From an uncultured Alphaproteobacteria bacterium (GTDB lineage: Bacteria; Pseudomonadota; Alphaproteobacteria; RF32; CAG-239): a stretch of DNA of 57,024 nt. The position numbers and the translations under genes are program-made. Below, in pieces: positions 7,549 to 16,106 of the stretch. The DNA lies in contig CALXUO010000022.1 in assembly GCA_944391695.1 (NCBI GenBank), positions 1 to 57,024 of the forward strand. Direction: 5' to 3'. Every line of letters starts with the position of its first letter. Position 1 is the stretch's first letter. The notes beneath the pieces are model-generated. The model had not been told where the DNA came from and did not search any database. It worked only from the letters and a program-made list of their open reading frames with translations.

Positions 7549-8820
7549 ATGAGACGAATCGTTGTTACTGGTATGGGTGTTGTCTCACCTTTGGGGTGTG
7601 AAACAGAAAAGGTGTGGCAGAATCTGCTTGCCGGTAAATCGGGAATCCGCAAAATCGAAGGAATTGAGCTTAAGGATATTCCGGTTACAATTGCCGGAAC
7701 CGTTAAATGGGGCGAAGATGAAAACCAATTTAATCCGCTTAAATATGTCAGCGCTAAGGAAATTAAACGGCTTGATAAATTCGTCCTCTACGGTATGGCC
7801 GCCGGAAGCGATGCTTTGGATGATGCCGGATGGAATCCGACTAAGTTATCGGAAAACGAAAAAGAACGCGCCGGTATCCTTATCGGCTCAGGATTTGGCG
7901 GTTTGCAAACCCTTTATGATATGGCAATGAGTTTTGAGGCAAACGGAATGAAAAAGCTTTCGCCTTTCTTTATTCCGGCTTGCCTTATCAATATGATTGC
8001 CGGCAATTTGTCCATAAAATACCAAATAAAAGGGCCTAATTTGGCCAATGTTACCGCCTGCTCCACCGGAAATCACGCCATCGGCGAGGCCGCGCGCATT
8101 ATTGCCGATGATGATGCCGACATAATGCTCGCCGGAGGGGCAGAATCGGTGATTAATGTTTTGGGTTTGTCCGGGTTTGCCAAAATGCACGCCATAACAG
8201 CTGATTTTAATGATGAACCCGAAAAAGCCTCAAGACCCTGGGATAAAAAACGTAGCGGCTTTGTTATGAGTGAGGGCGCTGCCGCTTTGGTGTTGGAAGA
8301 GCTTGAACATGCAAAAAAACGCGGTGCTAAAATATATGCCGAAGTGGTGGGATACGGCTTGTCGGGTGATGCTCATCATATCACCGCGCCCTCGGGTGAG
8401 GGAGCGTTGCGCGCCATGAAAATGGCGGTTAAAAAAGCTCAAACAGCAGGAATCGGGCTTGAAGATATCGGCTATATCAATGCTCACGGAACGTCGACCC
8501 CGCTTGGCGATATCAGCGAAGCAAACGCCGTAAGAGAACTGTTTGGCAAATATGTTGATAATGTGTCCATGTCTTCAACCAAATCGGCAACCGGACACTT
8601 GCTGGGAGCCGCCGGCGCAATTGAGGCAATATTTGCCATCTTGGCAATTCGGGATCAAATCTGCCCGCCAACACTTAATTTGGAAGATGTTGATGACGAG
8701 GCCAAAGGGCTTGATTTGGTGCCGCTTAAGGCCAAACGACGCAACATCAAAGCCGCAATGTCAAACTCTTTTGGCTTTGGCGGTACAAACTCTTGTTTAA
8801 TTATCAAAAAGTATGAATAA
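7549..8820 (+). CDS. fabF: beta-ketoacyl-ACP synthase II
   Basis: Condenses acyl-ACP with malonyl-ACP in fatty-acid elongation. The 423-residue protein has the complete Cys-His-His triad: Cys171 in TACSTGNHAIG, His313 in NAHGTSTPLGD and His350 in SATGHLLGAAG, plus the C-terminal GFGGTNS loop. It lies between acpP and mltG, the usual order. Because no fabH is seen beside plsX in this window, FabF may carry more of the initiation load, although a fabH elsewhere cannot be excluded. Confidence 0.97.
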   Translation: MRRIVVTGMGVVSPLGCETEKVWQNLLAGKSGIRKIEGIELKDIPVTIAGTVKWGEDENQFNPLKYVSAKEIKRLDKFVLYGMAAGSDALDDAGWNPTKLSENEKERAGILIGSGFGGLQTLYDMAMSFEANGMKKLSPFFIPACLINMIAGNLSIKYQIKGPNLANVTACSTGNHAIGEAARIIADDDADIMLAGGAESVINVLGLSGFAKMHAITADFNDEPEKASRPWDKKRSGFVMSEGAAALVLEELEHAKKRGAKIYAEVVGYGLSGDAHHITAPSGEGALRAMKMAVKKAQTAGIGLEDIGYINAHGTSTPLGDISEANAVRELFGKYVDNVSMSSTKSATGHLLGAAGAIEAIFAILAIRDQICPPTLNLEDVDDEAKGLDLVPLKAKRRNIKAAMSNSFGFGGTNSCLIIKKYE

Positions 8821-8825
8821 AAATT

Positions 8826-9779
8826 ATGCTTAGAAAACTGTTAATTTTAGGACTGGTTGTAATACTACTTGTCGGTTGGCAGATCAGAAATTTTGTATAT
8901 CAGCCGCAAATAATACGTGGTGAAAATAATATAATAATCAATAAAGGTGCCTCTACCGCCTCGGTGGCAAATGAGCTTGCCAATGCCGGCATTATTGACA
9001 AGCCGCTGTTGTTTAGGCTGGCGGCCAGAATATCGGGTATGGATAAAAAACTTAAGGCCGGCGAATATATTTTTGATAGCCCGATTTCGATGTATCAGGT
9101 AATTCAAAAAATTGCCAACGGCGAGGTTTCTTATCGCAAAATTACTCTGCCGGAAGGCCTGACTACCCAACAAATGCTTGAATTAATCGAGGATGAGAAA
9201 ATGCTCTCGGGTGAGATTACCATGACGGTTAAGGAAGGCGAGCTTTTGCCCGAAACTTATACCTTTACGCGAGGCGACAGCAAAAACAGCATTGTTTTAC
9301 AAGCCAAACTGGCGATGCTTGAGGCTATTAACCAAGCCTGGGACAACAAACAAGACGAGTTGCCGATTAAAAACAAAAAAGAACTGTTGATTTTGGCTTC
9401 CATAATCGAAAAAGAAACCGCGATTGATGCCGAAAGAGGCTTGGTGGCTTCGGTTTTTGTTAATCGGTTGCTCAAAGGAATGAAACTGCAAACCGACCCT
9501 ACGGTGATTTATGCCCTGACCAACGGTAAAACCGCTTTGGGACGAGCCTTGAGCCGAAAAGATTTGCAAATTGACAGCCCGTTTAATACTTATAAATACT
9601 ACGGACTGCCTCCAACACCTATTTGCAACCCAGGAAAAGCTTCTATTGAGGCGGCGGCGAATCCCGAATTTAGCGATTTTTTGTTCTTTGTTGCCGACGG
9701 AAAAGGCGGACATAATTTTGCCTCATCGCTAAAACAACACAACAATAATGTTAAAAATTGGAAAAAGAATAAAAAATAA
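8826..9779 (+). CDS. mltG: endolytic murein transglycosylase MltG
   Basis: An inner-membrane lytic transglycosylase that cuts nascent glycan strands and sets their length. Residues 5-17 form the single membrane anchor; a LysM-like region follows (about 37-105). The YceG/MltG catalytic domain carries Glu195 in ASIIEKET, LPETYTF near 141 and DPTVIYAL. The C-terminal PPTPICNPG segment is family-typical. At 317 residues the length is normal for alphaproteobacteria. It begins 6 bases after the fabF stop, so the two share a transcript. Confidence 0.93.
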   Translation: MLRKLLILGLVVILLVGWQIRNFVYQPQIIRGENNIIINKGASTASVANELANAGIIDKPLLFRLAARISGMDKKLKAGEYIFDSPISMYQVIQKIANGEVSYRKITLPEGLTTQQMLELIEDEKMLSGEITMTVKEGELLPETYTFTRGDSKNSIVLQAKLAMLEAINQAWDNKQDELPIKNKKELLILASIIEKETAIDAERGLVASVFVNRLLKGMKLQTDPTVIYALTNGKTALGRALSRKDLQIDSPFNTYKYYGLPPTPICNPGKASIEAAANPEFSDFLFFVADGKGGHNFASSLKQHNNNVKNWKKNKK

Positions 9780-9845
9780 TGCTTGCTTATTTGCGCGCCA
9801 AGCCATAAGATTTTTGCAAACATAAATTATTAATTCTTTAAGCCT

Positions 9846-10022
9846 ATGGATAGAAAAGCGCTAACAAAAATGCTAAGAGATTTTCAAAGAGCTTTTGGCT
9901 TGAGGGGTATTGATATTCATCCTCCTCACCGCAGACGAAATTTGTATTCGTATGTGGATGCAAAACAAAAAAGAATGTCTAACTATCGAAAAAAATTTTT
10001 CCGCCATGAACAGCACAAGTAA
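9846..10022 (+). CDS. small basic hypothetical protein
   Basis: A 58-residue frame beginning MDRKALTKML and ending RHEQHK, rich in Arg, Lys and His. No family is recognised. Its stop overlaps the next gene's ATG by 17 bases, which suggests coupling. No strong ribosome site is visible. It could be a nucleic-acid-binding protein (inference from charge). Confidence 0.4.
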   Translation: MDRKALTKMLRDFQRAFGLRGIDIHPPHRRRNLYSYVDAKQKRMSNYRKKFFRHEQHK

Positions 10023-10236
10023 CAGAAGAAGTGAGCTTTTGGCTTTAATCGAATCCCTGGTGGGGTATAAAATCGACGAAAATACTCCGCTGTCTGATTT
10101 GCCGCTTGACTGCACCTGCTATGATTTTGCCGTGGTGTTTGGCAACTGGGCCGATGTCAGCATCTATACCTGCCAAAATGCCTTGCTTAATTCACAAACT
10201 GTCGGTGGTTTTATCGAAAAGTTAGTGCAAGCTTAA
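10006..10236 (+). CDS. small protein resembling an acyl-carrier fold without the attachment serine
   Basis: 76 residues starting MNSTSNRRSELL. The pattern ENTPLSDLPLDCTCYDFAVV followed by TVGGFIEKL resembles the acyl carrier layout (helix, D-L-x-x-DS-L, helix, short helix), but the DSL serine is replaced (LDCTCYD). This likeness is by eye and weak. An upstream in-frame start would add about 30 unlike residues and is rejected because it overlaps the preceding gene out of frame. Together with the preceding gene it lies just downstream of the acpP-fabF-mltG group. Confidence 0.45.
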   Translation: MNSTSNRRSELLALIESLVGYKIDENTPLSDLPLDCTCYDFAVVFGNWADVSIYTCQNALLNSQTVGGFIEKLVQA

Positions 10237-10244
10237 AATCTATG

Positions 10245-10282
10245 AAGCTTACCCCCTTGAAAAAAGGCGGTGAGCTTTTTTT
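10245..10282. terminator. bidirectional hairpin terminator
   Basis: AAGCTTACCCCCTT pairs with AAGGCGGTGAGCTT, with some G-U pairs, followed by TTTTTT. It separates the small plus-strand gene pair from the convergent ybjN-like gene and overlaps the stop of the latter. Confidence 0.75.
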
Positions 10283-10793
10283 AAGCCTGCCCCAAGGTTT
10301 CCATCATCATCGGATATAGGGCATCTTGAGGAGCCATACCTTTGGTTAATACTACTTTGAACACCGGATAAATGCGCTCGCACTCTTTGATGGCGATATC
10401 TATCATCTGGGCAATTTTGTGCTCAAAAAACTCTTCGCCGTAATTTAAGAATACCGAATGCTTAAATACCGGCATGTTTTGCTCGGTCCAATAGGAAAAA
10501 TGTCCAACCCACAAATTTTCGTTTACCAAAGCCAAAAGCTCAAAAATTTTGCTACGATCTTCAAGTCGGTTTTCGATATCCATCAGACAGGACATGTGCA
10601 GACATTTCATCGAGGGTTCCCAGGCAAAAAACAATAACATATTGTTCCATTTGCCCTGCACTTCAACCACGACTTCGTCTTGACTGCGGCGCTCTAACTC
10701 AAATGAGCGCGAAGCAAAAATATTTTCTACCATATCTATCGGATTGGCGGGGGAGGCTAAGTTCTGAGCCGGTTGCATTCTTGTATTCTCCAA
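10281..10793 (-). CDS. YbjN domain-containing protein
   Basis: A 170-residue cytoplasmic protein with the YbjN (type III secretion chaperone-like) fold. Visible features are FELERRSQDEVVVEVQGKW, the FFAWEPSMKCLHMSC strand pair, and the ending helix after YPVFKVVLTKGM. This is a common alphaproteobacterial family of unknown function; in enterobacteria YbjN affects motility and stress responses. It is monocistronic and divergent from lgt. Confidence 0.75.
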   Translation of the reverse strand: MENTRMQPAQNLASPANPIDMVENIFASRSFELERRSQDEVVVEVQGKWNNMLLFFAWEPSMKCLHMSCLMDIENRLEDRSKIFELLALVNENLWVGHFSYWTEQNMPVFKHSVFLNYGEEFFEHKIAQMIDIAIKECERIYPVFKVVLTKGMAPQDALYPMMMETLGQA

Positions 10794-10859
10794 AAAAACT
10801 TTGTAAATATGCTTTTAGCTTGCATTGCCAATATCTCAAAAGCAACTTTCGAGTCGCAG

Positions 10860-10964
10860 TTGTCCACCATATTTGCCGTTGTGGATAAAATCTTTTATCA
10901 AATTTACATAAAAAACAAGATGTTAGCTTTTTAAAAAATTTTTTATTTTTTTATATGTGGATAT
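10860..10964. promoter_or_regulatory. DnaA-box-like cluster with an AT-rich tract
   Basis: The ybjN-lgt gap holds a perfect DnaA box TTATCCACA on the minus strand (10880-10888) and two weaker ones: ATATCCACA (10956-10964) and TTGTCCACC (10860-10868). Between them lies a pure A/T tract at 10929-10955. This could be a DnaA-regulated promoter or, less likely, a replication origin. No origin-type gene neighbours are present. Confidence 0.25.
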
Positions 10965-11020
10965 ATTGGCGCAAATTAATTATTCTTTAAGCAAATTTAA
11001 ATTTTAGGATTTGATTGGTC

Positions 11021-11812
11021 ATGATTGGTTTGGATTATCCGCAAATTTCTCCTGTTGCTTTGAGCTTGGGCGTGTTTGATATTCGCTGGTATTCATTGGC
11101 TTATCTTGCCGGTATTATTGCCGCTTGGTGGTTAATAATTAAAAACAACGCCAAATACAAACTGGGATACAGCAAACAAAATATTGAAGATTTGGCCTTT
11201 TATGTAACGCTCGGTATTATTATCGGCGGAAGGCTCGGATACGCCCTGTTTTATGGCGGGGCGGAGATGTGGCTTAAACCATGGCGCTTGCTTGAATTGT
11301 GGAAGGGCGGAATGTCTTTTCACGGCGGTATATTGGGCGTTATTGCCGCTGTATGGTTATATGCTCACAAATTTAATTTTAGGTTTTTGGCGATTACCGA
11401 TTTGGTCGCTCTTTATGCCCCGATAGGTATGTTTTTGGGGAGAATCGCCAATTTTGTTAATGATGAGCTGTGGGGCAGAGTTACCGATGTGCCTTGGGCC
11501 ATAAGATTTCCTAACGGCGGGTTTTTGCCCAGACACCCGTCTCAGCTTTATGAAGCTTTTTTTGAGGGAATTATCCTTTTTATCTTGTTGAACTGGCTGT
11601 GGCGTTATAAAAAAATACGCACAAACCACGGTGTTACCTCGGCATTGTTTATCATATTCTACGGGACATTCAGAATATTGATGGAGCAATTTAGAGAACC
11701 TGACGCTCAACTCGGTTTCTTTTTCGGCGGTGTTACGATGGGGCAAATGCTTTCCGTTCCGTTTATTGTTGTCGGGATGGTGGTTTTGGCTCTTAATTTG
11801 AGAAAAAACTAA
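11021..11812 (+). CDS. lgt: prolipoprotein diacylglyceryl transferase
   Basis: An inner-membrane enzyme that attaches diacylglycerol from phosphatidylglycerol to the lipobox cysteine of prelipoproteins, such as the META protein, NlpD and BamE of this window. Seven membrane segments are visible. Signature residues are the HGG motif (SFHGGILG) and GRIANFVNDELWGR, the core Lgt motif with the essential Arg and Glu. The ATG at 11021 matches the family start; a TTG six bases upstream is equally well spaced from AGGA and cannot be excluded. Its last bases overlap the convergent GGDEF-like gene. Confidence 0.95.
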   Translation: MIGLDYPQISPVALSLGVFDIRWYSLAYLAGIIAAWWLIIKNNAKYKLGYSKQNIEDLAFYVTLGIIIGGRLGYALFYGGAEMWLKPWRLLELWKGGMSFHGGILGVIAAVWLYAHKFNFRFLAITDLVALYAPIGMFLGRIANFVNDELWGRVTDVPWAIRFPNGGFLPRHPSQLYEAFFEGIILFILLNWLWRYKKIRTNHGVTSALFIIFYGTFRILMEQFREPDAQLGFFFGGVTMGQMLSVPFIVVGMVVLALNLRKN

Positions 11813-12966
11813 GCCCTTGATGTTACATTGTGGCTGAATTTTAGTGTTTTGCGCATGGCTTCGTCGGCTCTTCTTAAGACCTCTACCGCACCAATATCAC
11901 TGCGCTTTTTCTCGGCAACGCTGCCAGATACCGTCAGTTTTATCGGTTTGGCTTGTGTTGAATAGGCAAAACTCAGACCGGCTATCTTGCGTCTTATTTC
12001 TTCGGACTTGGCAAAGGCCTCTTTCTCATCAAATTTTTTATAAATTATGATGAACTCGTCTGCCTGATATCGGTAACAAACATCTTCTTGTATCATTTCT
12101 TCTATAATTTCTGATATCATGACAGTTATGGTATCAAGATGGCGCCTGCCAATACTTGCTTTGAGTTTGTCATAGTTGTCAATGCTGATAATGTTGAGGC
12201 TGTATTTGAGCGGAAAATGCTTGGACTGCAATAAGTATGAATTCCTGCCATATACTCCGGTAAGCTCATCGTAATAATGACAATAAACCAAATTATAAAT
12301 CAGGTAAATCAATAAAATAAGCTGCGCCATAAAGAAAAATATGCTAACCCCGGACGGTGTGTCGCAATAATAACAACCCAAAGCAACACTAAGGCTTGCA
12401 AATAATATGCTGTAGTCAAACAATTTGCCTTTTTTGACGGCTTTTATAAAAGATATTATAACCAATGTCCCGAAAAGCAAAATAGATACAATATTATATT
12501 CGGCGTAATAAAAAGCCAATGACCAGCCATTGCGCCCTAAAAATTCTCCTATACTATACTCAAGCGCAAGAATTATAAGAATAATTATTGACTGATAACC
12601 AAAAAAACGCTTCTGCCGATAATAATAAAAAAACAGCAAATTAAACGGTATAATTACACTAAGGTTGTCATACCATACCGTTGTTTTAATCTCTTGGCCA
12701 AAACGGTTTTTTAGATAGTTGAGCAACAAATAGCCCAAAAAAACTGTTATCATAAAAAAAAGCGGTCGACTTTGGTTAAAGTTAAGCAAAATAATTAACG
12801 CCGCCAAACTAAAAGCATAAAAACTCCAATGAAAAACCGATGCCGTCGAAAATTCAAACTCGCCTTGCAACAAAAAGGCAAACAATCCAAACGAAAAAAT
12901 AAATGCCGGGCAAAGCATATTACTAATCAATGGCAAATATCTTTCCAATGTCTGATGTAGACGCAA
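11809..12966 (-). CDS. membrane protein with a degenerate GGDEF domain
   Basis: 385 residues. Residues about 15-230 hold seven or eight membrane helices (a sensor-like module). The C-terminal 150 residues align with diguanylate cyclases: YDELTGVYGRNSY is the D-x-LTG-x-x-NR motif, but the catalytic GGDEF is replaced by YQADEF. The first two glycines, needed for GTP binding, are lost, so cyclase activity is unlikely; a GTP or c-di-GMP binding or scaffold role is possible (inference). No terminator separates it from lgt; the two genes meet tail to tail and overlap by a few bases. Confidence 0.75.
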   Translation of the reverse strand: MRLHQTLERYLPLISNMLCPAFIFSFGLFAFLLQGEFEFSTASVFHWSFYAFSLAALIILLNFNQSRPLFFMITVFLGYLLLNYLKNRFGQEIKTTVWYDNLSVIIPFNLLFFYYYRQKRFFGYQSIIILIILALEYSIGEFLGRNGWSLAFYYAEYNIVSILLFGTLVIISFIKAVKKGKLFDYSILFASLSVALGCYYCDTPSGVSIFFFMAQLILLIYLIYNLVYCHYYDELTGVYGRNSYLLQSKHFPLKYSLNIISIDNYDKLKASIGRRHLDTITVMISEIIEEMIQEDVCYRYQADEFIIIYKKFDEKEAFAKSEEIRRKIAGLSFAYSTQAKPIKLTVSGSVAEKKRSDIGAVEVLRRADEAMRKTLKFSHNVTSRA

Positions 12967-13022
12967 TTTGTACCCTCTTGTGGCTAACTATTAAACTTGG
13001 TTAGAATATTAGCAAAAAAAAG

Positions 13023-14108
13023 TTAAATTTTGTTTACGCATTTGATGATTGAACTGTCGCCATAGGAATAAAATCGATATTTTTGCTCTATGGCATGAGC
13101 ATAGGCTTTTTGCATCCGTTCTAATCCGGCAACCGCACTGACCAACATAAATAAAGTCGATTTGGGAAGATGAAAATTGGTGATTAATAAATCAAGTGCT
13201 TTGAACTTATATCCCGGTGTTATAAAAATATCGGTTTCCCCAACAAAGGGATGGACTATTCCTTTGTCATCAGCCGCTGTTTCCAAAAGCCGCAATGATG
13301 TCGTTCCGACTGCTATTATTCTTTTGCCGCTTTGACGAGCTTGATTGATTGCCTCTGCCGCCTCAGGTGTAATGATACCGTATTCGGCGTGCATTTTATG
13401 GTCTTTGGTATCTTCGCTTTTTACCGGCAAAAATGTTCCGGCGCCAACGTGCAAGGTTAAAAATACCTGTTTTATTCCCTTGGCTTTAATCTTTTGCAAA
13501 ATATCGGCGGTAAAATGCAATCCTGCCGTCGGGGCAGCAACAGCACCTTCATGAGCGGCATACACGGTTTGGTAGTTTTCCTTATCGTCAAATTTTTGCC
13601 AGAGCTTATCGCCGCTTGGACGATCCCTCTTTATATATGGCGGCAATGGCATAAAACCAAATTCTTGCAAATATTGATTAAGCTCTTCTCCGTTGCAATT
13701 AAAGCGTAACAATACACCATCTTCACTGCTTTTTTCAATGACCGTGGCCGAAAACGGCGATTGAGCGGCTGTGGTTTTTTCATTATAAAACGAAATGATA
13801 TCCCCTTCTCTTAAACGCTTGGAATTTTTGACAAATGACCACCATGAAAGTCCATCTACCGGATGATAGAGCGTAATCTCCACCAATGCCTCTCCTCTTT
13901 GCGCATAGAGCCGTGCCGGAATGACTTTAGTGTCGTTGCAGACCAAAACATCCCCTTCATTTAATAAATCGGGTAAATCGCTGAAATGGCGATCGGTTAT
14001 TTGCTCCTCGACCGAAAGATCCAACAACCTTGAAGCATGGCGTGGCGTAACCGGCTGTGAAGCTATAAGCTCACGTGGAAGATTGTAGTCAAACATATCT
14101 ACTTTCAT
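13023..14108 (-). CDS. queA: S-adenosylmethionine:tRNA ribosyltransferase-isomerase
   Basis: Transfers the ribosyl group of SAM to 7-aminomethyl-7-deazaguanine in tRNA, giving epoxyqueuosine at wobble position 34 of GUN tRNAs. The 361-residue protein starts MKVDMFDYNLPRELIASQP and contains AAPTAGLHFT, HVGAGTFLPV and the ending LLITNFHLPKSTL, all family marks. Length is normal. It stands alone here and is divergent from the LysR-like gene. Confidence 0.96.
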   Translation of the reverse strand: MKVDMFDYNLPRELIASQPVTPRHASRLLDLSVEEQITDRHFSDLPDLLNEGDVLVCNDTKVIPARLYAQRGEALVEITLYHPVDGLSWWSFVKNSKRLREGDIISFYNEKTTAAQSPFSATVIEKSSEDGVLLRFNCNGEELNQYLQEFGFMPLPPYIKRDRPSGDKLWQKFDDKENYQTVYAAHEGAVAAPTAGLHFTADILQKIKAKGIKQVFLTLHVGAGTFLPVKSEDTKDHKMHAEYGIITPEAAEAINQARQSGKRIIAVGTTSLRLLETAADDKGIVHPFVGETDIFITPGYKFKALDLLITNFHLPKSTLFMLVSAVAGLERMQKAYAHAIEQKYRFYSYGDSSIIKCVNKI

Positions 14109-14227
14109 GGTTTAATCCCCAAGGTGTTAAAATTTTATGTTTTTGTCTTATAGTACAAAGCTTATTTTTAAGCAACCATTTTTATATCTTTTGATTATCG
14201 CTACTTTTAGCTTGCGTGTAAAAAATT

Positions 14228-14246
14228 TTTATACTATAAGTATAAA
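14228..14246. promoter_or_regulatory. palindrome upstream of the tandem-HTH regulator
   Basis: A perfect inverted repeat TTTATAC-N5-GTATAAA, containing the T-N11-A core typical of LysR-type operators. It overlaps a TATACT -10-like hexamer about 25-40 bases before the start codon. It is probably an autoregulatory site (inference). Confidence 0.5.
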
Positions 14247-14270
14247 TAGTGAAATTTCTAAGGAACAGAT

Positions 14271-15422
14271 ATGATAACCAAAAGAAATTTAAAAAGCCTA
14301 GAAGGACTATTGTTACTTATTCTTTTGTTTAAAACCCGCAGCAAACGTCAAGCAGCCTCTAAGGCCTGTATTTCGATTGATACTTTTACCAAATATATTG
14401 CTTTTTTGGAGGCTGATCTGGGCATCAAACTGCTTTTGGGAAATCATAATTGCGAACTTACCGATAAAGCCAAAGAACTGGTTAATAAAATACAGCCAAT
14501 ATATGCCGGAAGTTGGTTACCGGAAAGAAAAGATTTTAATCTGTTAAACTTGAAAAATCTGCGCAGCGTGTTTTATCTTAAAGCTGTTTCGATATACGGC
14601 AATAAACGCAATGCCTCGCAAACTTTGGCCGCTTCTGTTGAGACCATAAACGGATATATTAAATATTTGGAAAAAACGCTTGGCTTGACAATTATGAAAA
14701 CTGACAATCACGGCTCTTATCCTACCGTAAGCGGCAAAAAAATACTGCTTAAAGCCGACCAACTCTTGGATATGATTAATTACCTAAAAAAAATACGCCA
14801 GCTTAACAAAGATAAAAAAATAAGGCTTGCTTTGGCCAGAGAGATTGATGCTGCCATTGTAACCGTTACAGATATTAGTACCAAGCAAGATATTATGACT
14901 TTTGCCGATGATCCTAACCTGCATGCCGAGGACTGGGATATCGCCATTACCTATTCTGAACCGGCAGCGGCCGACTTGATAACCATTTGTCGATATAACA
15001 TACCTTGCGGATTTTTTGCCAGTCGGGAATATCTTAACAAATTCGGTCGCCCAAAGGATTTGGACGATATGCAGCATAACCACCGTATTCTTGATGGAAG
15101 CTCCAGACCATACGCTGATAAAAAATATCGCAATTTGCTGCAAAACTGCGATATTATTTGCCCGATTAACAGCGTAAATATTATTTTGACTGATATGGCT
15201 TGTAATGGTGCCGGTATTTGCATTGTTCCGCTTACGATTGCTAAGGATAATTTGGTGTATTTGGATAATTTGCCTTGTGAATCAACCGCAACTTTATATT
15301 TATCGGTTCATAAAGACATTAAGGATTTGCCTCTATTTAAGGCTGCTATCAACAAATATAATGATTTGCTTAATCATATGCCTTACTCAGACAACCCTGG
15401 CAATTGTCAAGTTGTCAATTGA
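14271..15422 (+). CDS. LysR-like regulator with two N-terminal helix-turn-helix domains
   Basis: 383 residues. Residues about 12-72 are one LysR-type winged HTH: RQAASKACISIDTFTKYIAFLE, then LGIKLLLGNHNCELT. Residues about 92-160 repeat the same pattern: NASQTLAASVETINGYIKYLE, then LGLTIMKTDNHGSYPT. The remaining 200 residues resemble the periplasmic-binding-like effector domain, with AEDWDIAITYSEP and GAGICIVPLTIA. Normal LysR proteins have one HTH and about 300 residues, so this is a duplicated-HTH architecture. A clear AAGGAA site precedes the ATG, and a palindrome lies upstream. Its C-terminus overlaps the convergent comF by 36 bases. Confidence 0.75.
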   Translation: MITKRNLKSLEGLLLLILLFKTRSKRQAASKACISIDTFTKYIAFLEADLGIKLLLGNHNCELTDKAKELVNKIQPIYAGSWLPERKDFNLLNLKNLRSVFYLKAVSIYGNKRNASQTLAASVETINGYIKYLEKTLGLTIMKTDNHGSYPTVSGKKILLKADQLLDMINYLKKIRQLNKDKKIRLALAREIDAAIVTVTDISTKQDIMTFADDPNLHAEDWDIAITYSEPAAADLITICRYNIPCGFFASREYLNKFGRPKDLDDMQHNHRILDGSSRPYADKKYRNLLQNCDIICPINSVNIILTDMACNGAGICIVPLTIAKDNLVYLDNLPCESTATLYLSVHKDIKDLPLFKAAINKYNDLLNHMPYSDNPGNCQVVN

Positions 15423-16106
15423 CTTTGGGTGTGCTTTCTTTATAGCTAAAGCACATTCTTTTATGGTACTGCCGGTGGTTAAAACGTCATCTATTAGCAA
15501 AACTCTTTTGCCTTTTATCTTTTCGCTATTTTTTAACAAAAAAGCCCCTTTAACATTATTCAACCGCTCAAAACCGCTGCATTCTACCTGCGGACGTGTC
15601 ATCCTTGATTTTGTCAGGACATCGTAACAAACCTTAATCCCCGTAAGACGCCCCAGCTCCTTGGCCAACAATGCCGACTGATTGTATTTGCGTTTTAATA
15701 TTCTGGTGTAATGAAGCGGTACCGGAATAATAACATCAACTCCTGAGGCAAATATGTCCTTACCCGCAACATACATCATCTTGGCCAAAACAGAGGCTAA
15801 ATCCGTGCGATCATGAAATTTAAGATTAAGAATAAGTTTCTGCGCAATACTATCATAGGAACAGGCCGACCGCGAAAAACGAAACAGTCGTCTTGGATGC
15901 GCCAAACAATTGCCACAAATTTTATGCCCTTTTTTATCAATAAAACTGCTGTGCGGCTGACCGCAGCGATAACAAATCGAATCGGACAGAAAATCAATAT
16001 CTTCAATGCATTTATCGCAAATGCCTTTATCGATTGATAAGACTTCGCCGCAAACCGCGCAACGCGGTGGCAAAATAACATTGAGGATATCTTGCAAAAA
16101 GCTCAT
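15387..16106 (-). CDS. comF: ComF family phosphoribosyltransferase-like protein
   Basis: 239 residues. The N-terminal double zinc finger has CAVCGEV, CDKC, CYRCGQP and CGNC (residues about 18-75). A type I phosphoribosyltransferase fold follows, with the PRPP loop VLLIDDVLTTGST. ComF homologues aid DNA uptake in competent bacteria; in others the role is unclear. Its start overlaps the end of sucD by 4 bases, so it is the last gene of the sucCD transcript. Confidence 0.88.
   Translation of the reverse strand: MSFLQDILNVILPPRCAVCGEVLSIDKGICDKCIEDIDFLSDSICYRCGQPHSSFIDKKGHKICGNCLAHPRRLFRFSRSACSYDSIAQKLILNLKFHDRTDLASVLAKMMYVAGKDIFASGVDVIIPVPLHYTRILKRKYNQSALLAKELGRLTGIKVCYDVLTKSRMTRPQVECSGFERLNNVKGAFLLKNSEKIKGKRVLLIDDVLTTGSTIKECALAIKKAHPKSIDNLTIARVV

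Noticed and set aside
9910..10005. Longer start for the small carrier-like protein
   Set aside because: The extra residues overlap the preceding small gene out of frame, look unlike a protein start and lack a ribosome site; the ATG at 10006 fits the overlap pattern.
10860..10964. Chromosomal replication origin
   Set aside because: Only one perfect DnaA box, no origin-type neighbours, and no change of gene strand around it; kept only as a low-interest observation.
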